Shown: positions 22,342-33,290 of the stretch, in pieces
Layout of the letters: each line of letters opens with the position of its first letter
Numbering within the stretch: the stretch's first letter is position 1
NCBI GenBank assembly: GCA_010015655.1
Contig: ML976657.1
Location: 1,913,252-1,977,251 of the forward strand
Length of the DNA stretch: 64,000 nt
Direction: 5' to 3'
Origin: Bimuria novae-zelandiae CBS 107.79
Taxonomy: Eukaryota; Ascomycota; Dothideomycetes; Pleosporales; Didymosphaeriaceae
The notes under the pieces: model-generated
What the model was told of the DNA's origin: nothing
Database searches by the model: none
What the model saw: the letters and a program-made list of their open reading frames with translations, nothing else
Translations under genes and position numbers: made by a program

Positions 22342-24561
22342 ATGGGCACTCTAATACCAGCTCTTGAGACATATCAGTACACATCGCTTCGACCCGGGGA
22401 CCCGACTTTCCGACTCCTGAAGCTATTGAAATACCAAGGTCCTGAGCTCGAATGTGAGCTTTTCCCGCAGTCGCTATCGAATGATGAACACGTTTCGTAT
22501 GAAGCGCTCTCCTACGTATGGGGCAGCAACGAGCTTGTAGAATGCATAATACTTAATCGAAAGCGGCTTTGGGTAACAGACAACTTGTACTCTGCGTTAC
22601 AATGCTTGCGATTGCACGACAGAGACCGTTATCTATGGGTTGACGCGATATGTATAAATCAAGCCGACAAAGAAGAGCAGAGCTGGCAGGTTCAGCAAAT
22701 GGGAAAAATCTTTGGATCTGCTGAGGGAGTTCTCTTCTGGTTGGGAAAGGCCACGCGTGAGATCGTGAGTCTTATGGACACACTCAATCAGTTCCCAAGG
22801 TCAAGTCCAGATAGCCTTCTTGGACAGTTAACGCTTAATAATAACCGTTGGGATAATTATCGTACTGGTTTACGACAACTGCTAGGCCGACAGTGGTTCA
22901 CACGGGTCTGGATCCTACAGGAAGTAGCAAACGCTCGAAAAGCTACTGTCTATTGTGGCTCTTGGTCTGTCCCGGCGGAAATATTTGCCTGTGCACCGTC
23001 CGTAATTAGAGAAGAGCCTGAGCCGCACTGTCAAGCTATATTGGAGATCATGCCAGGGCCTTCCCGTTCAGGATCTTGGTGGGGCCAGAAACGGGACTTA
23101 TGCACCCTCCTCCGCAGATTCCAAGCGAGCAAAGCAACAGACGAACGCGACAAGATATACGCCCTACTCGACATGTCCTCTGATCCTTTAGATACCCAAA
23201 GCATTGATATAGACTACAAAAAGCCGACCCACCAAGTTATTCACCAGGCTGTCACATATCTGCTTCATACTACACCTCTATCTGTTCATGAGATTCTTAA
23301 TCTTATGTACTACTTCGAAACTCTAGAAACAACCTGTTTTGTGCTACCATTCGGACAAGAGGAAGCAACAGAAGTTCTTTTCCCTCATCTTCAATCAGGG
23401 AACGTGTGGAACGTGCCGCTCATGCCTGAAGAACCAGACTTCATGTCCCAGGGCATACCAGTTGTTGATGATCCAGCGTTGTTCCTATTTGAAAAGAGAC
23501 TAGAAAGAAATTCCAAAGAGGATGAGACATGTCACAGTCAGGTTGTTAGATTTATACTAAGCGGCCAGACGAACAAATCTCAGGAACACGAGAAATACGA
23601 TAAGGGGTTGCGGGTAATTTCATGGGGAAGTCCTGAGCACCGAGTCAAGATAGTGGTTATCCATAACAGGACAAAAGCTATACTACAGGCTGCGCTACAA
23701 GGGTGCGCCCACATTGTGAAACACTTGCTGCACTTAAAAGTAGGAGACGAAGGAGAGAAATTGGAAGAAGAAGTGCTCCGAGAGGCCATATATGAGGGCC
23801 ACACGCTAGCCGTTCAAACGATACTGCATCAAATCACCCATGTGCACGTACAAGGTGGACAGTACGACAACGCACTCCAGGCAGCTTCATATAGAGGGAA
23901 CGAGCAGGTGGTGAAGCTGCTGCTCGACAAGGGCGCCGACGTCAACGCGCAGGGTAAAGAGTACAGCAACGCACTCCAGGCGGCTTCAAGTGAAGGCCAC
24001 GAGCATATAGTGAAGCTGCTGCTCGACAAGGGCGCCGACGTCAACGCGCAGGGTAGATACTACGGCAACGCGCTCCAGGCGGCTTCAAAAGAAGGTCACG
24101 AGCAGATAGTGAAGCTGCTGCTCGACAAGGGCGCCGACGTCAACGCGCAGGGTGGATACTACAGCAACGCACTCCAGGCGGCTTCATTGAGAAACCACGA
24201 GCAGACAGTGAAGCTTCTGCTCAACAAGAGCGCCGACGTCAACGCGCAGGGTGGATACTACGGCAACGCACTCCAGGCGGCTTCATTGAGAGACCACAGG
24301 CAGATAGTGAAGCTGCTGCTGGACGCGGGCGCCGACGTCAACGCGCAGGGTGGATACTACGGCAACGCACTCCAGGCGGCTTCAAAAGAAGGCCACGAGC
24401 AGATAGTGAAGCTGCTGCTCGACAAGGGCGCCGACGTTAACGCGCAGGGTGGATACTACGGCAACGCACACCAAGCGGCTTCAAGAGAAGGCTACGAGCA
24501 GATAGTGAAGCTGCTGCTCGACAAGGATGCCGACATCAACGTTGAGCGGGCTAAGGTTTAG
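22342..24561 (+). CDS. HET-domain protein with seven near-identical ankyrin repeats
   Basis: A single open exon of 739 codons; the ATG is the first in frame, in the context TCATCATGG. An N-terminal HET domain (about residues 53-205) carries the family signatures YEALSYVWG, LWVDAICINQAD and WFTRVWILQEV, followed by DERDKIYALL. Residues about 505-735 are seven tandem 33-residue ankyrin repeats (pattern NALQAASKEGHEQIVKLLLD, then KGADVNAQGG). HET domains act in the cytoplasm as triggers of vegetative incompatibility and regulated cell death; ankyrin repeats supply the binding surface. No NACHT or NB-ARC domain lies between, so it is not a classical NLR. The gene is intact although both flanks within a few hundred bases are repeats, and it sits between the arms of an inverted repeat. 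The last repeat is degenerate and the protein ends shortly after it. The HET-ankyrin call is secure; the recognised partner is unknown. Confidence 0.93.
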   Translation: MGTLIPALETYQYTSLRPGDPTFRLLKLLKYQGPELECELFPQSLSNDEHVSYEALSYVWGSNELVECIILNRKRLWVTDNLYSALQCLRLHDRDRYLWVDAICINQADKEEQSWQVQQMGKIFGSAEGVLFWLGKATREIVSLMDTLNQFPRSSPDSLLGQLTLNNNRWDNYRTGLRQLLGRQWFTRVWILQEVANARKATVYCGSWSVPAEIFACAPSVIREEPEPHCQAILEIMPGPSRSGSWWGQKRDLCTLLRRFQASKATDERDKIYALLDMSSDPLDTQSIDIDYKKPTHQVIHQAVTYLLHTTPLSVHEILNLMYYFETLETTCFVLPFGQEEATEVLFPHLQSGNVWNVPLMPEEPDFMSQGIPVVDDPALFLFEKRLERNSKEDETCHSQVVRFILSGQTNKSQEHEKYDKGLRVISWGSPEHRVKIVVIHNRTKAILQAALQGCAHIVKHLLHLKVGDEGEKLEEEVLREAIYEGHTLAVQTILHQITHVHVQGGQYDNALQAASYRGNEQVVKLLLDKGADVNAQGKEYSNALQAASSEGHEHIVKLLLDKGADVNAQGRYYGNALQAASKEGHEQIVKLLLDKGADVNAQGGYYSNALQAASLRNHEQTVKLLLNKSADVNAQGGYYGNALQAASLRDHRQIVKLLLDAGADVNAQGGYYGNALQAASKEGHEQIVKLLLDKGADVNAQGGYYGNAHQAASREGYEQIVKLLLDKDADINVERAKV
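23854..24546 (+). repeat. Seven tandem 99-bp ankyrin-coding units
   Basis: Each unit encodes one 33-residue ankyrin repeat. Units are nearly identical at the DNA level; the block GTGAAGCTGCTGCTCGACAA and the block GGCGCCGACGTCAACGCGCA recur almost unchanged. Differences cluster at the same few positions (the codons after TAC, after GCTTCA and around CACGAG). High internal identity implies recent amplification or ongoing exchange between units, a feature of fungal recognition genes such as the het-d/het-e WD-repeat family. Confidence 0.9.
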
Positions 24562-24799
24562 GGCTGCGCATCCTGAAACCACTAGCGCGCAGAATATAAT
24601 CCTTACTAACGTAACTTGCTATCCTATATGTTATTATGTTATTATTCTCTCTCTTTCATAGAGGGTCGGGGATCAGCATGACTATATACTGTATTAACTT
24701 GCCACAGAAAAGCTTCGAGCATGCTCTCGATTCAAGTGGAGGTGAAATGGCTACTTCTAGAACTACGTATTCGTTGAAGATTCGCCACTTGAGCATCGT
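24562..24799. other. 3' flank of the HET-ankyrin gene
   Basis: A short region between the stop codon and the right arm of the inverted repeat. It holds a frame of 81 codons that runs on into the arm. I recognise no domain in it except the terminal EDGRTAL stretch, which resembles the start of an ankyrin unit. It may be a decayed continuation of the ankyrin array. Confidence 0.35.
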
Positions 24800-25775
24800 T
24801 AAACTGACGAACTCCTCCTATGACGCTAGCAAGGAGGATGGCCGAACTGCTCTGACTAGGACCTTGCACTGGAGGCGATAATTTATTGGTGTGGTTGAAG
24901 AGAAGAGAACACTATACAGGCCTACATAGCGTAGCGTCTTGCCAAGCCTTGTCCGAAACCTGGCGATTAGTTTTGCTAGCTATCGTTAACAATCTAAACT
25001 CCTTATAACCTTTATGTAATTAAACTTAGGCACTTCTTTATAACCTTAATAATGGCAGTGCCCATGCAAGGAGCTATTCGTTGTATGAACGTGCGACAGG
25101 CTGTATCACCAAGCTATACAGAACCTTTCCACCTTCGTATATGCCTGCAACTACGGCTTCTACCAGTGACACTCAATCCACTTGCTGAAGCGCACACTTC
25201 GATCCTGGCCTTCCGTACTGGGCCAATCTCTGCCCGCTGCCATGCCCGCTGTTAGGCCCCGCTCACCCTACTCTGTCCTACATGTCACTCATTATATTTC
25301 CCTTTGACGTGCTGAAGCCATGTTTGGCTGCTGTTTGGCATATGCATGTGTAGGTTATGGTGCGCTCGAGAAGCAGGAAGGCGTGATAGGTCAGAGAAGG
25401 GATTAATGGCGGGTCTACAGAGCTAGAGAGTGGCGCGATAATTTATTTATATTATAAAAATGTTTACGTTAGGTATAGTTATCTAATACACTGTATCTTA
25501 AAGTTATATAATAGCTATATTAAAAGTTAGTTATAGTTTAATACTAGACACATTAGTTATTCTTAATAAGTATTAAAGCCTTTTATAACTTTAGCCTTAC
25601 TCTTAATTTAATATTAGATTTTATAATATTCTAAAGCGCTTAGTAAAGGCGCCGTATAGCTATATAGCTATAAGTCTATTAGTTATTATAAATAAGTTAT
25701 ACTATAATAATAAAATAAAATACGAGATTATCGTGCACCAGCTAAAATTAATAATTACTTTTATAAGAGGTACTA
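24800..25775. repeat. Inverted repeat X, right arm, inner part
   Basis: The reverse complement of the left arm (22190-22064, then 12345-11485). It is uninterrupted at the point where the left arm carries the pogo-type element, so it preserves the empty site. It ends at TA (25774-25775), where the Fot1-like element inserted. It includes a 67-codon frame (25052-25255) conserved in the other arm; that frame shows no domain and is probably not a gene. Confidence 0.85.
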
Positions 25776-26548
25776 AGTCGGGCACCCTAGTTTCCGACAC
25801 CCCCTATTTTCCGACACCCCGCCAAATTTCGCCGCTGCTACTACTCTACGTTGCGAATGTGCTCACAGCTTTATTAAATAATTTTAAAAAAGCATTAAAA
25901 AAATTGTATTTAAAGGATTTTAATCGCTTTCTTCATCTACACTTAAATCACGATTAAGATACTATTATGTTAGTTATTAATTCCGTGCTAAACGTCGTAC
26001 TAATAATTACTCTGCTTCCTCCTTAGAGCTACTCTCTTCCTTTATAATAATAACCCTTTGCTCTACGCTTCTCACCTTACGAACACGTTAAGTAAGCTCT
26101 TAATTAGTTTAAGAGAGAACTTTTGCAAGACTTACGAAGAAATTATTTAGATTAGTTATAACTTTGCGGCGTTTTAGCAGGTTGGCTTGCTCCACCTACT
26201 TACGCAAGGAAGCAATCTTATAGTCTTATATAGTAATTATTATTAAGGTACGGTTAAACGCTGTGGTAGTAAGCCGAACGCATTGTCGTGTAGTTAGTAA
26301 GAAGTTCTTTCTAGAAAATAGCTTTATAACATCGCTGCCGCGTTTTGGCGTCCTAATATCTATGGTAGAAGGGGGTGGTGTTGACGGCCGTTCGCGCACT
26401 ACTACCCAGCGAGAACCTAAGGGCTTCCTTACGCTCTTAGGGTATAAGCCTATTGCCTTCCACCCAGATCGGATGCACTGCTCTCGAAGGCCGATTTTAC
26501 GTGCTTTTGCATAAAATTCGAGAAACTTGGCCTTCCCAAGCTTTGTTT

Positions 26549-26692
26549 TGTTAGTTACCCTGGTGACCCTACGGTCCACCGTGCACCTGCTTAGTCATCG
26601 ATTCTCTATTCGTGTACTATAGATAGCTAGTCTCAGCACACACATAATACACATTGACTTTCTGTCTACTTTTAAGCCCTACTTATTTATTA
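26549..26692 (+). repeat. Copia-2 left LTR
   Basis: It starts TGTTAGTTACCC and ends ATTTATTA, where the right LTR ends ATCTGTCA; the terminal CA is mutated to TA. It shares GTGACCCTACGGTCCACCG with its partner. Confidence 0.92.
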
Positions 26693-26699
26693 GGTTATG

Positions 26700-29600
26700 T
26701 CGCCCTTCTAAGCGCAGCCTGCTGTCGATCTTAGTACTTACGCCGGATCTAACACCGTAGAAGCTAATACTACACCGTTAAAGACAAAGCGGACCTACGC
26801 CAGTTTTTAGTACTATAGGAATAAACCTTGCACCGCTAAAGCTATAGCGACCTAGTAGAGCCCTAGCGAGCTTATACTAATCTATAATATATTAACTTTA
26901 ACTATAGGCGCGATCGTGCTAGACGCGATAGGCCGTAACTAGAAGAAGTGGAATAAATAGATAACTAACGTAGCTATAGAGCGTAGCGCGAAGGATATTC
27001 TTTTAGACATAAAGGCGCGCCCTGCGTACGCCTCCCGCGACTATAAAGAGTATCCGCTCGTATAACTTATTGTTACTAATAGTATGTTAGAAGAAGAAGA
27101 GACTAGGGCGTTTAATGCTTATAAGAAGGCTAACTGCTCCTAAGTTATTATAAATAAGTAAATACGAGCTTCTAAAGCAGCAGCTCTTACTCGCCTTAAA
27201 GCTTAGGATAGTAAGGACGCCTCTCTCTAGAACGCTATTATTAGCTCTATTAATAAGTCTCTCCACCTGGCACTAACTAGCTTTAATTCGTTAGCTAAAA
27301 TATACACGTACATTACTAACCGCGTCGTACCTGTCGAGCAGGACAACCTACGCGCTATATAAACTAACTTTATTAACCTTCGCGCTAACACCTGCCGCTT
27401 AGTACGTAACTATATTAATTACTTTTAAGACGCTCGCTCGTAACTAGCGTAAATAGGCGTTACTTTTACCTACTATAAGATTAGTACTAGAGGACTTTAG
27501 AGCACATTAACAAACGCGTTAGTTAAAGAGCTAATTATTATTTATTTCCTACACGGCCTAGAGCGCGTACTTCTAGAATAGGTAGAGTTACGTAATAATA
27601 ACATACGTAATGGCACTACGTGGATAGTTAATAAGCTTACTGCCACAATTGAGGATTATCTCTAACATAAGAAGGAAGAGCCTGTTAAGGTATTTATAGC
27701 TAAGGTAAAATAACAAAAAGAAAAGCGCGTTAATAGTCGTTACTATAACGCTAATAAGAAGATATTAAACGTACCTAATTATACGCCTGCAACTAGCGCA
27801 GACTAAAACGGAAAGTAGACCTGTAACTAGAACCTACGTCCTAAGAAGCAGCACTGCACATACTATAAACGAGAGTATCCTAGAGGTAAGAAGCTCTACT
27901 AGAAGAAACACCTAGAGCTAATCCTAGAGCATTTGCGGTATAAGGACAAGGACAAGGACAAGACAGGTAATAATAAGAAAGCTATCGCTAGTATTTTAAT
28001 TATACCTAACACTTTAGCGTTCTGCTTAACCGCTATAGTGTCCTAGACACTAACTTAGAAAGCTACTACAAATAGTGACTACTGCTAACGTTTCTGCTAT
28101 AATATAGCCGCTAACTAAATTGTTGTTAACAAACGAGAGCTATTTATTAACTTTTAAGACTTAGTAACGTTAGAAGTGTAAGGAGTAATTTATATAGCTA
28201 AAGTCTACGGAGAAGGTACTATCAAACTAAGTATTGTCCGCTTAGATAGTAAGGTTATAGATATATAACTTAAAGATACTCTATACTGCCTAAGTTTTAT
28301 TACCAACGTTATATCGCAAGCGCCTTTTAAGCGTAAGGGCGCTTACTACTATAGTAGCAAAGACAAGCTCTACTTAAGCAATAGAGAAGAGATCGCCTAT
28401 TTACTAGAGATTAACAGGATACCTAACTTCCTTATTATTAACTTAGTAGAGAAGGCACCTCTTGCGCTTACATACGCGACTCTATACGCCTTACGTTCTA
28501 CTTAACCACCTAAGGTTGCTCGCCCACTGCATGTATAGCACTATATTATGGGCCACGCAAACGTAGAGATAATTAAAAAGCTCTTAAAGGTTATTAATAG
28601 TATAGAGCTATCTAATTCTATACTATTTAACTATAAGCCCTGTGGTCTATTAAAATTAAAATAATTTATTTCTCGTCGTTAACACGCACGCTCTACCCGT
28701 CTGTTAGAGAAGATCTATCTCGACATAGTAGGGCCAATATTACCTGCTAGAAAGGATAGAGAGCGCTACTAGCTGCTTATCACAGACAATCTAACGCGTA
28801 GACGCTAGCTCTTTACGTCTAACTCACGCGCCGCTCTTGCAGCCAAATTAATTAACTAGCTAAAATAAATAAAAGCAAGCCTATAGCTAATAGTTACTAT
28901 TATACACCTTAATAGTGCTAGTAAGTTTAAGAGTAATTACCTAAAGGAGTATTATCGCAAAGAGGGTACACTACTTTAGTATTTCCCACCGCACGATCCC
29001 TTACGTAATGGGACTGCGGAGCGAGCAAACGGTATTACTAAGAACCAAGTTCAAGTAGCAACAATAGCATCAGGCCTACCAGAGACATTTTAGCCCTACT
29101 GTGCCACATACATGGTCCGCTTACTCAACTTTAGCCTAACAAGCGGAGTACTAGAGAATAAGACGCCTCATAAGCTGTGGTATATAGCTATTAGAGCTGT
29201 TAACCCAGTGCCTAACCTAGGACTAACTCACGCTTTTGGACATGTAGGATATATACATAGGCCTGTTAACACCCGCGTTAAAGGTGAAAAGTTTACACCT
29301 CGCGCTAAACGCGGACTTCTTATAGGCATAAAGGGCTCTTCCCTCTATAAGATGTGGATTCCTTAATAACACGTTATTATTACAACTACAAGCGTTAAAT
29401 TCGACTCCTATAATAGAAACTTATGTATAGTTGCCTTTTATAAGGAGCCTCCGCTATTGCTACCACCGCTAACTTTAATTGCCCCTTTTATCCTCCCCGA
29501 ACAAGCCGCAACCAAGCGCCCTATTACACCTAATCCTATTAATATAGGGGGTGAATATAAGCTTGGCTACGAAGAGGAGGAGGAGGAGGAAATACTACCC

Positions 29601-31460
29601 GCAATTGCCAAAGGAGAGCGCCACTTTAATAGCTTAGAGCCTGCTAAGGAGCCTGCTAAGGAGCCTGCCAAGGAGCCTGTTAAAGGCCCCTTGCCTCTAA
29701 CTAGGCATGGCAATGTCGCATCACGTAGGATAGAGATTTCTGCTAACCTAGGTACTCACCTCATACTTGCTAAAGGCTCTTAACGAACGCGTTAACGCGT
29801 TAAGATAGGCGTAATTACGTTCGTACGCTCTCTCGCACTAGCTATATTTAAGTTATTAATAGGCACAAAGTTATCCTTATTACTACTAGAACCACGGAAT
29901 TATAGAGCTCTAAGCAAGCATCCTATAAAGGCTGCTTTTATAGACGCTATAGAGGCCAAGTTTAAATTACTTGTGTTAAATAACACTTGGCGCCCTGCAA
30001 CGAAAGAAGAAATCTCGAAGAATAAAGTTATTAATACCTAGTAGGTATATAACTACAAGGGAGACGCTGCTAGCTTATTAATAAAGGTTAAGGCTAGGAT
30101 AGTTACTTATAGTAATTAATAGACCTAAGCCTTTTAGTACTAGAACGTATATAGCTACGTCGTGCGCATAACAACGCTAAGAGTAATTTTTATAATTATT
30201 GCTACTAAGGATCTAAAGTGTAAGTAGGTTAACATAGTTACTATATACTTAAACGCTCACCTCTCCCTAGAGCATGTTATCCTTCTTAAACTACTTAAAG
30301 GCTACCTATTAGCTTACCAAATAGTACGCCTCCTCCAAGGTATATACGGACTAAGAGAGGCTGCCTTACTTTAGTACAACGACCTAAAGATCTCCCTTAA
30401 GGACCTAGAATTTAAGCCATTAACGTCAGACCCATGCGTCTTTACATGTAGAAGAGAAATTATTATTGTCTATATTAACGACCTTATTTTAATCACGCAT
30501 ACAAAGGACGCTATAACCACTCTTAAATAAAAGATCTTAAAACGCTATAAATGCCGCGACTTAGGGCTAATTGCTTACTACCTAAGCATCCGCATTGTAC
30601 GTAACCGCCCTAATTAGATAATCTCTCTTACTATAGACCCCTACATTAAACGTCTTGTCAAGGATTACAATCTTAAAGATATTAACCCTATTAATACTCT
30701 ACTACCACTATCCGCCCTAAAGCAATAGCGTGTAATAGAAAAGGCGCTAAAAGAGCTTATAAAGCGCTACTAGTCACTTGTTGCCCGTCTAATCTACCCG
30801 ACAGGACTTGTACGCCCTAACGCTCTATAGAGTATTAACTTCTTAGCGCGTTTTGCAAGTAACCCTACTAAAGAGCAATATAGCCTACTTAAACGTCTTA
30901 TTCGCTACTTTAAGTACTAGCCTAACCTTAGCATACAACTATTAGCCAAAGACGGCAGCACTAATTAAACATTACTAACGCTAACTAGATACACGGATTC
31001 TGTATACGCTAATAATCGTAGCAGTCGTAAATCCTCCTTAGGCTACGCCTTTAAGATAGCTAGAGGTACTATTTCCTACAAATCCTATCGCTAGCGGATT
31101 GTCACAACGTCTTCTATAGAGGCAAAGTGGGTTGCAATAACTTACGCTATAAAAGAAGCTGCCTAGCTTTGTCGCCTACTTATAGAGTTGCACCTCCTTA
31201 ACAAAGGACCTATACAGATCTATTCTAATAGTTAGTCTGCTGTTCACCTGCTTAACAGCAAGGGCCACTACAAGCGGACTAAACACATCGATATCCACTA
31301 CAAGTACGCCCGCGAGGAGCAGGAGGCCAATCGTATACTTGTCTCACATATCCCTGGGACAAGTATGGTTGCTAATGGCCTTACAAAACCCCTTTCTGGA
31401 CCGGCCCATAAGCGTTTTGTGGCTCTCTTGGGCCTCATAGAGGTCCCTGTGCCAGCATAG
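26700..31460 (+). pseudogene. Copia-2 gag-pol remains
   Basis: Order and motifs are of Copia type. Gag-like sequence runs from about 26.7 to 27.9 kb. The integrase core spans about 28.7-29.37 kb, with IYLDIVGPI, GTAERANGI and an open stretch (29112-29366) carrying the NKTPHKLWY motif. A Pro/Glu/Lys-rich linker at 29457-29783 contains a 12-bp tandem repeat coding for AKEP. Reverse transcriptase includes IIVYINDLILIT at about 30.46-30.50 kb, where the catalytic YVDD has become YIND. RNase H spans about 30.99-31.46 kb, with SSIEAKWVA and HIDIHYKYAREE. Stops interrupt most of it. It cannot encode an active polyprotein. Confidence 0.8.
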
Positions 31461-31508
31461 GCTGGAGGATGGCTCCCCTAGCATTGCTCACAGAGACTCT
31501 GGGGGGTG

Positions 31509-31652
31509 TGTCAGTTGCCCTAGTGACCCTACGGTCCACCGTGCACCTGCTTAGTCATCGATTCTCTGTTCGTGTACTATAGATAGCTAGTCTCAGCACA
31601 CACACAATACACATCGACTTTCTGTCCACTTTTGAGCCCCACTCATCTGTCA
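31509..31652 (+). repeat. Copia-2 right LTR
   Basis: It starts TGTCAGTTGCCC and ends ATCTGTCA, followed directly by the TGTTT target duplication. It differs from the left LTR almost only by C/T and G/A. Confidence 0.92.
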
Positions 31653-32810
31653 TGTTTTATCTGTCCAAGCCGTATATTCGCCGACAAAGCGCCGATACGC
31701 CGCCTTCAGACTTGAGAAACAGCCCAAATCTAAAGGCTGGAGTAGATGTGAAGTATGAGCAGGGAAAAAGAGTAAGTAGACATTATTTAAGTAATATATA
31801 GTTATAAATTTGTCTAAAGTATAACTGCTATAGCTGTTAACGATAAGTAACCGTGCCTTGGAGGGATTATTAGGCTTAGTCTGTGGCAAAAACACCTTTT
31901 CTAGCCACTCAACAGCGATGTTATTACTCGTCTATCTATTTTACGAAAAGGTAACATGCTAGCCTAGGTTCTAAGCTAAAAACTCCTTTTTAAACCACTG
32001 CTCCTAGATGCTCTTAGCCTTAAAGATAATAAGGGGGTCTAGAGCGACGCTGAGCGCTAAGATACACTCTACTATAGAGGTCTAAGTGCAGGCATTTATT
32101 GTCTTAACTAGTATAGCGTTTAGGCTCTCCTGCGAGGAGCCTATAATAAGCCTATTAATGCCCTAGCCCTCTATAATACCGTCCTTATCGGCATTATACC
32201 TGCGCTGGGGGGAATCTAGCTTACTATTTTGTACAGGTTAAACAAGTGCCTAATATTTTCTAGAATAGCCTTATTTACGTATTCCTAGCTAGTCTAGCGA
32301 CCTAATTTTAACTTAATAGCTAGGTAGCGTTATATAAAGTAACTAGTCTACTTCTTCTTTAGGTTCTTATAGTTACCCTATTACTTAAAAATAGTAATTA
32401 TAATAACCTATATTTGCGCGTGCGTTAGCGCATAACTAAGGGCCTCTTATTAAAGAATCTATTTTTCTAAAAGCTCTTCTTAAATAGTTATAAGCTATTA
32501 TTTACCGTCGTGAGCGTACTAATAGGGTTAGGCACTATTAAAGCGGCCGCGAAGAGTGTTACGTAGGACCCTATGTTAGGTAGTAGTAGTAGCTAAAGCG
32601 ACCCTAGATTTAAGGTCTATAAGTGCATTCTAGACATCTTCTTTTATATATCTAGCTATTTAAAGGCAGCGAAAATGGTGTAAAAAATATTTTTAAAATT
32701 AGCGAAAAATTAAGTTATTTAAAGTTGATATTTGGTCGTGGTGCATGGTGGGGGGCGAGGTTGCGGGGCTGTCGGAAACTATGGGGTGTCGGAAACTAGG
32801 GTGCCCGACT

Positions 32811-32944
32811 TAATTAACGTAGTAGCTTTATATACATTAAGCGCCCCTTATAGCCTTATAGATAGGTTATAACTTTTTAGCATTATTATTATATTTATAG
32901 GTTTATATAAGGGTGCTTTATAAGTTATAATAGTAGTATTAGTA
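32811..32944. repeat. Inverted repeat X, right arm, outer part
   Basis: It resumes the right arm after the Fot1-like element, starting with the second TA. It is the reverse complement of about 11356-11488 (for example GGTTATAACTTTTTAGC and ATATAAGGGTGCTTTATAAG). Matching ends at about 32944 because the partner sequence is cut by Gypsy-1, so the arm may really continue. Confidence 0.8.
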
Positions 32945-33148
32945 TAGCGGTGGCCCTGCGTTAGACAAGGTTTACTTTTACTATAAAGACAGGCTCATCG
33001 CGCATCGAGTAGGCAAGCGTCTATATAAACGTATTTTTTATATTAGTATAGCTACGCTAGTTTAGTAGTTATTTTAGCACGTTGCTTAAAGGTAGTATTA
33101 TAAAAATTAAGATGCGTGCGGGCTTGCCAATGCTGTAAAGTTAAAGTA
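32945..33148. other. AT-rich stretch without a recognised gene
   Basis: RIP-like composition between the inverted-repeat arm and the small palindromic element. It may be the continuation of the right arm. No frame or element was recognised. Confidence 0.4.
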
Positions 33149-33290
33149 CCAATGGTATTTTCCGCTATGGCCGTTGTTCCGTTACGGGTGGATGCACGTT
33201 ACCAGCACTTTGGCCAATGCGAGTGAGCCGCTAACCCTGCTAGCGGCAACAATACATTATTTATTTACACTCTACCAGAAATACCATTGG
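33149..33290. repeat. Possible MITE-like palindromic element
   Basis: A 142-bp segment bounded by a perfect 12-bp inverted repeat, CCAATGGTATTT at the left and AAATACCATTGG at the right. It has normal composition inside. No convincing target duplication is seen (TA precedes it, GC follows). It could be a small non-autonomous element or a chance hairpin. Confidence 0.35.

Larger units (their letters stand above)
26549..31652 (+). mobile_element. Copia-2: RIP-degraded Ty1/Copia retrotransposon (5104 bp)
   Basis: Two LTRs of exactly 144 bp and a perfect 5-bp target duplication, TGTTT (26544-26548 and 31653-31657). A purine-rich tract (CTCTGGGGGG) lies immediately before the right LTR as a polypurine primer. 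Copia protein remnants are read on the plus strand. The right LTR is less mutated than the left. Confidence 0.95.
26226..32680 (-). pseudogene. Fot1/pogo-like transposase, split by Copia-2
   Basis: Two readable pieces flank Copia-2. The upstream piece (31650-31895) is the end of the DDE domain: LLIVNSYSSY in place of the usual LLILDGHGSH, so a catalytic Asp is Asn, then HTSHLLQPLDLG and LKAAYRRFV. The downstream piece (26226-26560) continues with KLGKAKFLEFYAKAR and SGWKAIGLYPKSV, the family's C-terminal block. Removing Copia-2 and one TGTTT copy rejoins the two pieces in the same frame without loss of a codon. The N-terminal DNA-binding half, between about 31.9 and 32.7 kb, is too full of stops to read. 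Confidence 0.8.
25776..32810 (-). mobile_element. Fot1/pogo-like DNA transposon interrupted by Copia-2
   Basis: The ends are inverted repeats: AGTCGGGCACCCTAGTTTCC at the left, identical on the reverse of the right end, with imperfect similarity continuing for about 45 bp including repeated TTTCCGACA blocks. TA flanks both ends (25774-25775, 32811-32812). The unbroken site TACTAATTAAC is found on the reverse strand of the other arm near 11.48 kb. Without Copia-2 and its duplicated 5 bp the element is about 1926 bp, the size expected of Fot1-type elements. The transposase inside is minus strand and RIP-damaged. Confidence 0.92.

Noticed and set aside
22342..24561. Classifying the HET-ankyrin gene as a fungal NLR
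   Set aside because: No NACHT or NB-ARC P-loop is present between the HET domain and the ankyrin repeats; only the ends of that architecture are there.
29112..29783. Two open stretches as independent genes
   Set aside because: They are the end of the integrase and a Pro/Glu-rich linker of the Copia-2 polyprotein, bracketed by the element's LTRs.
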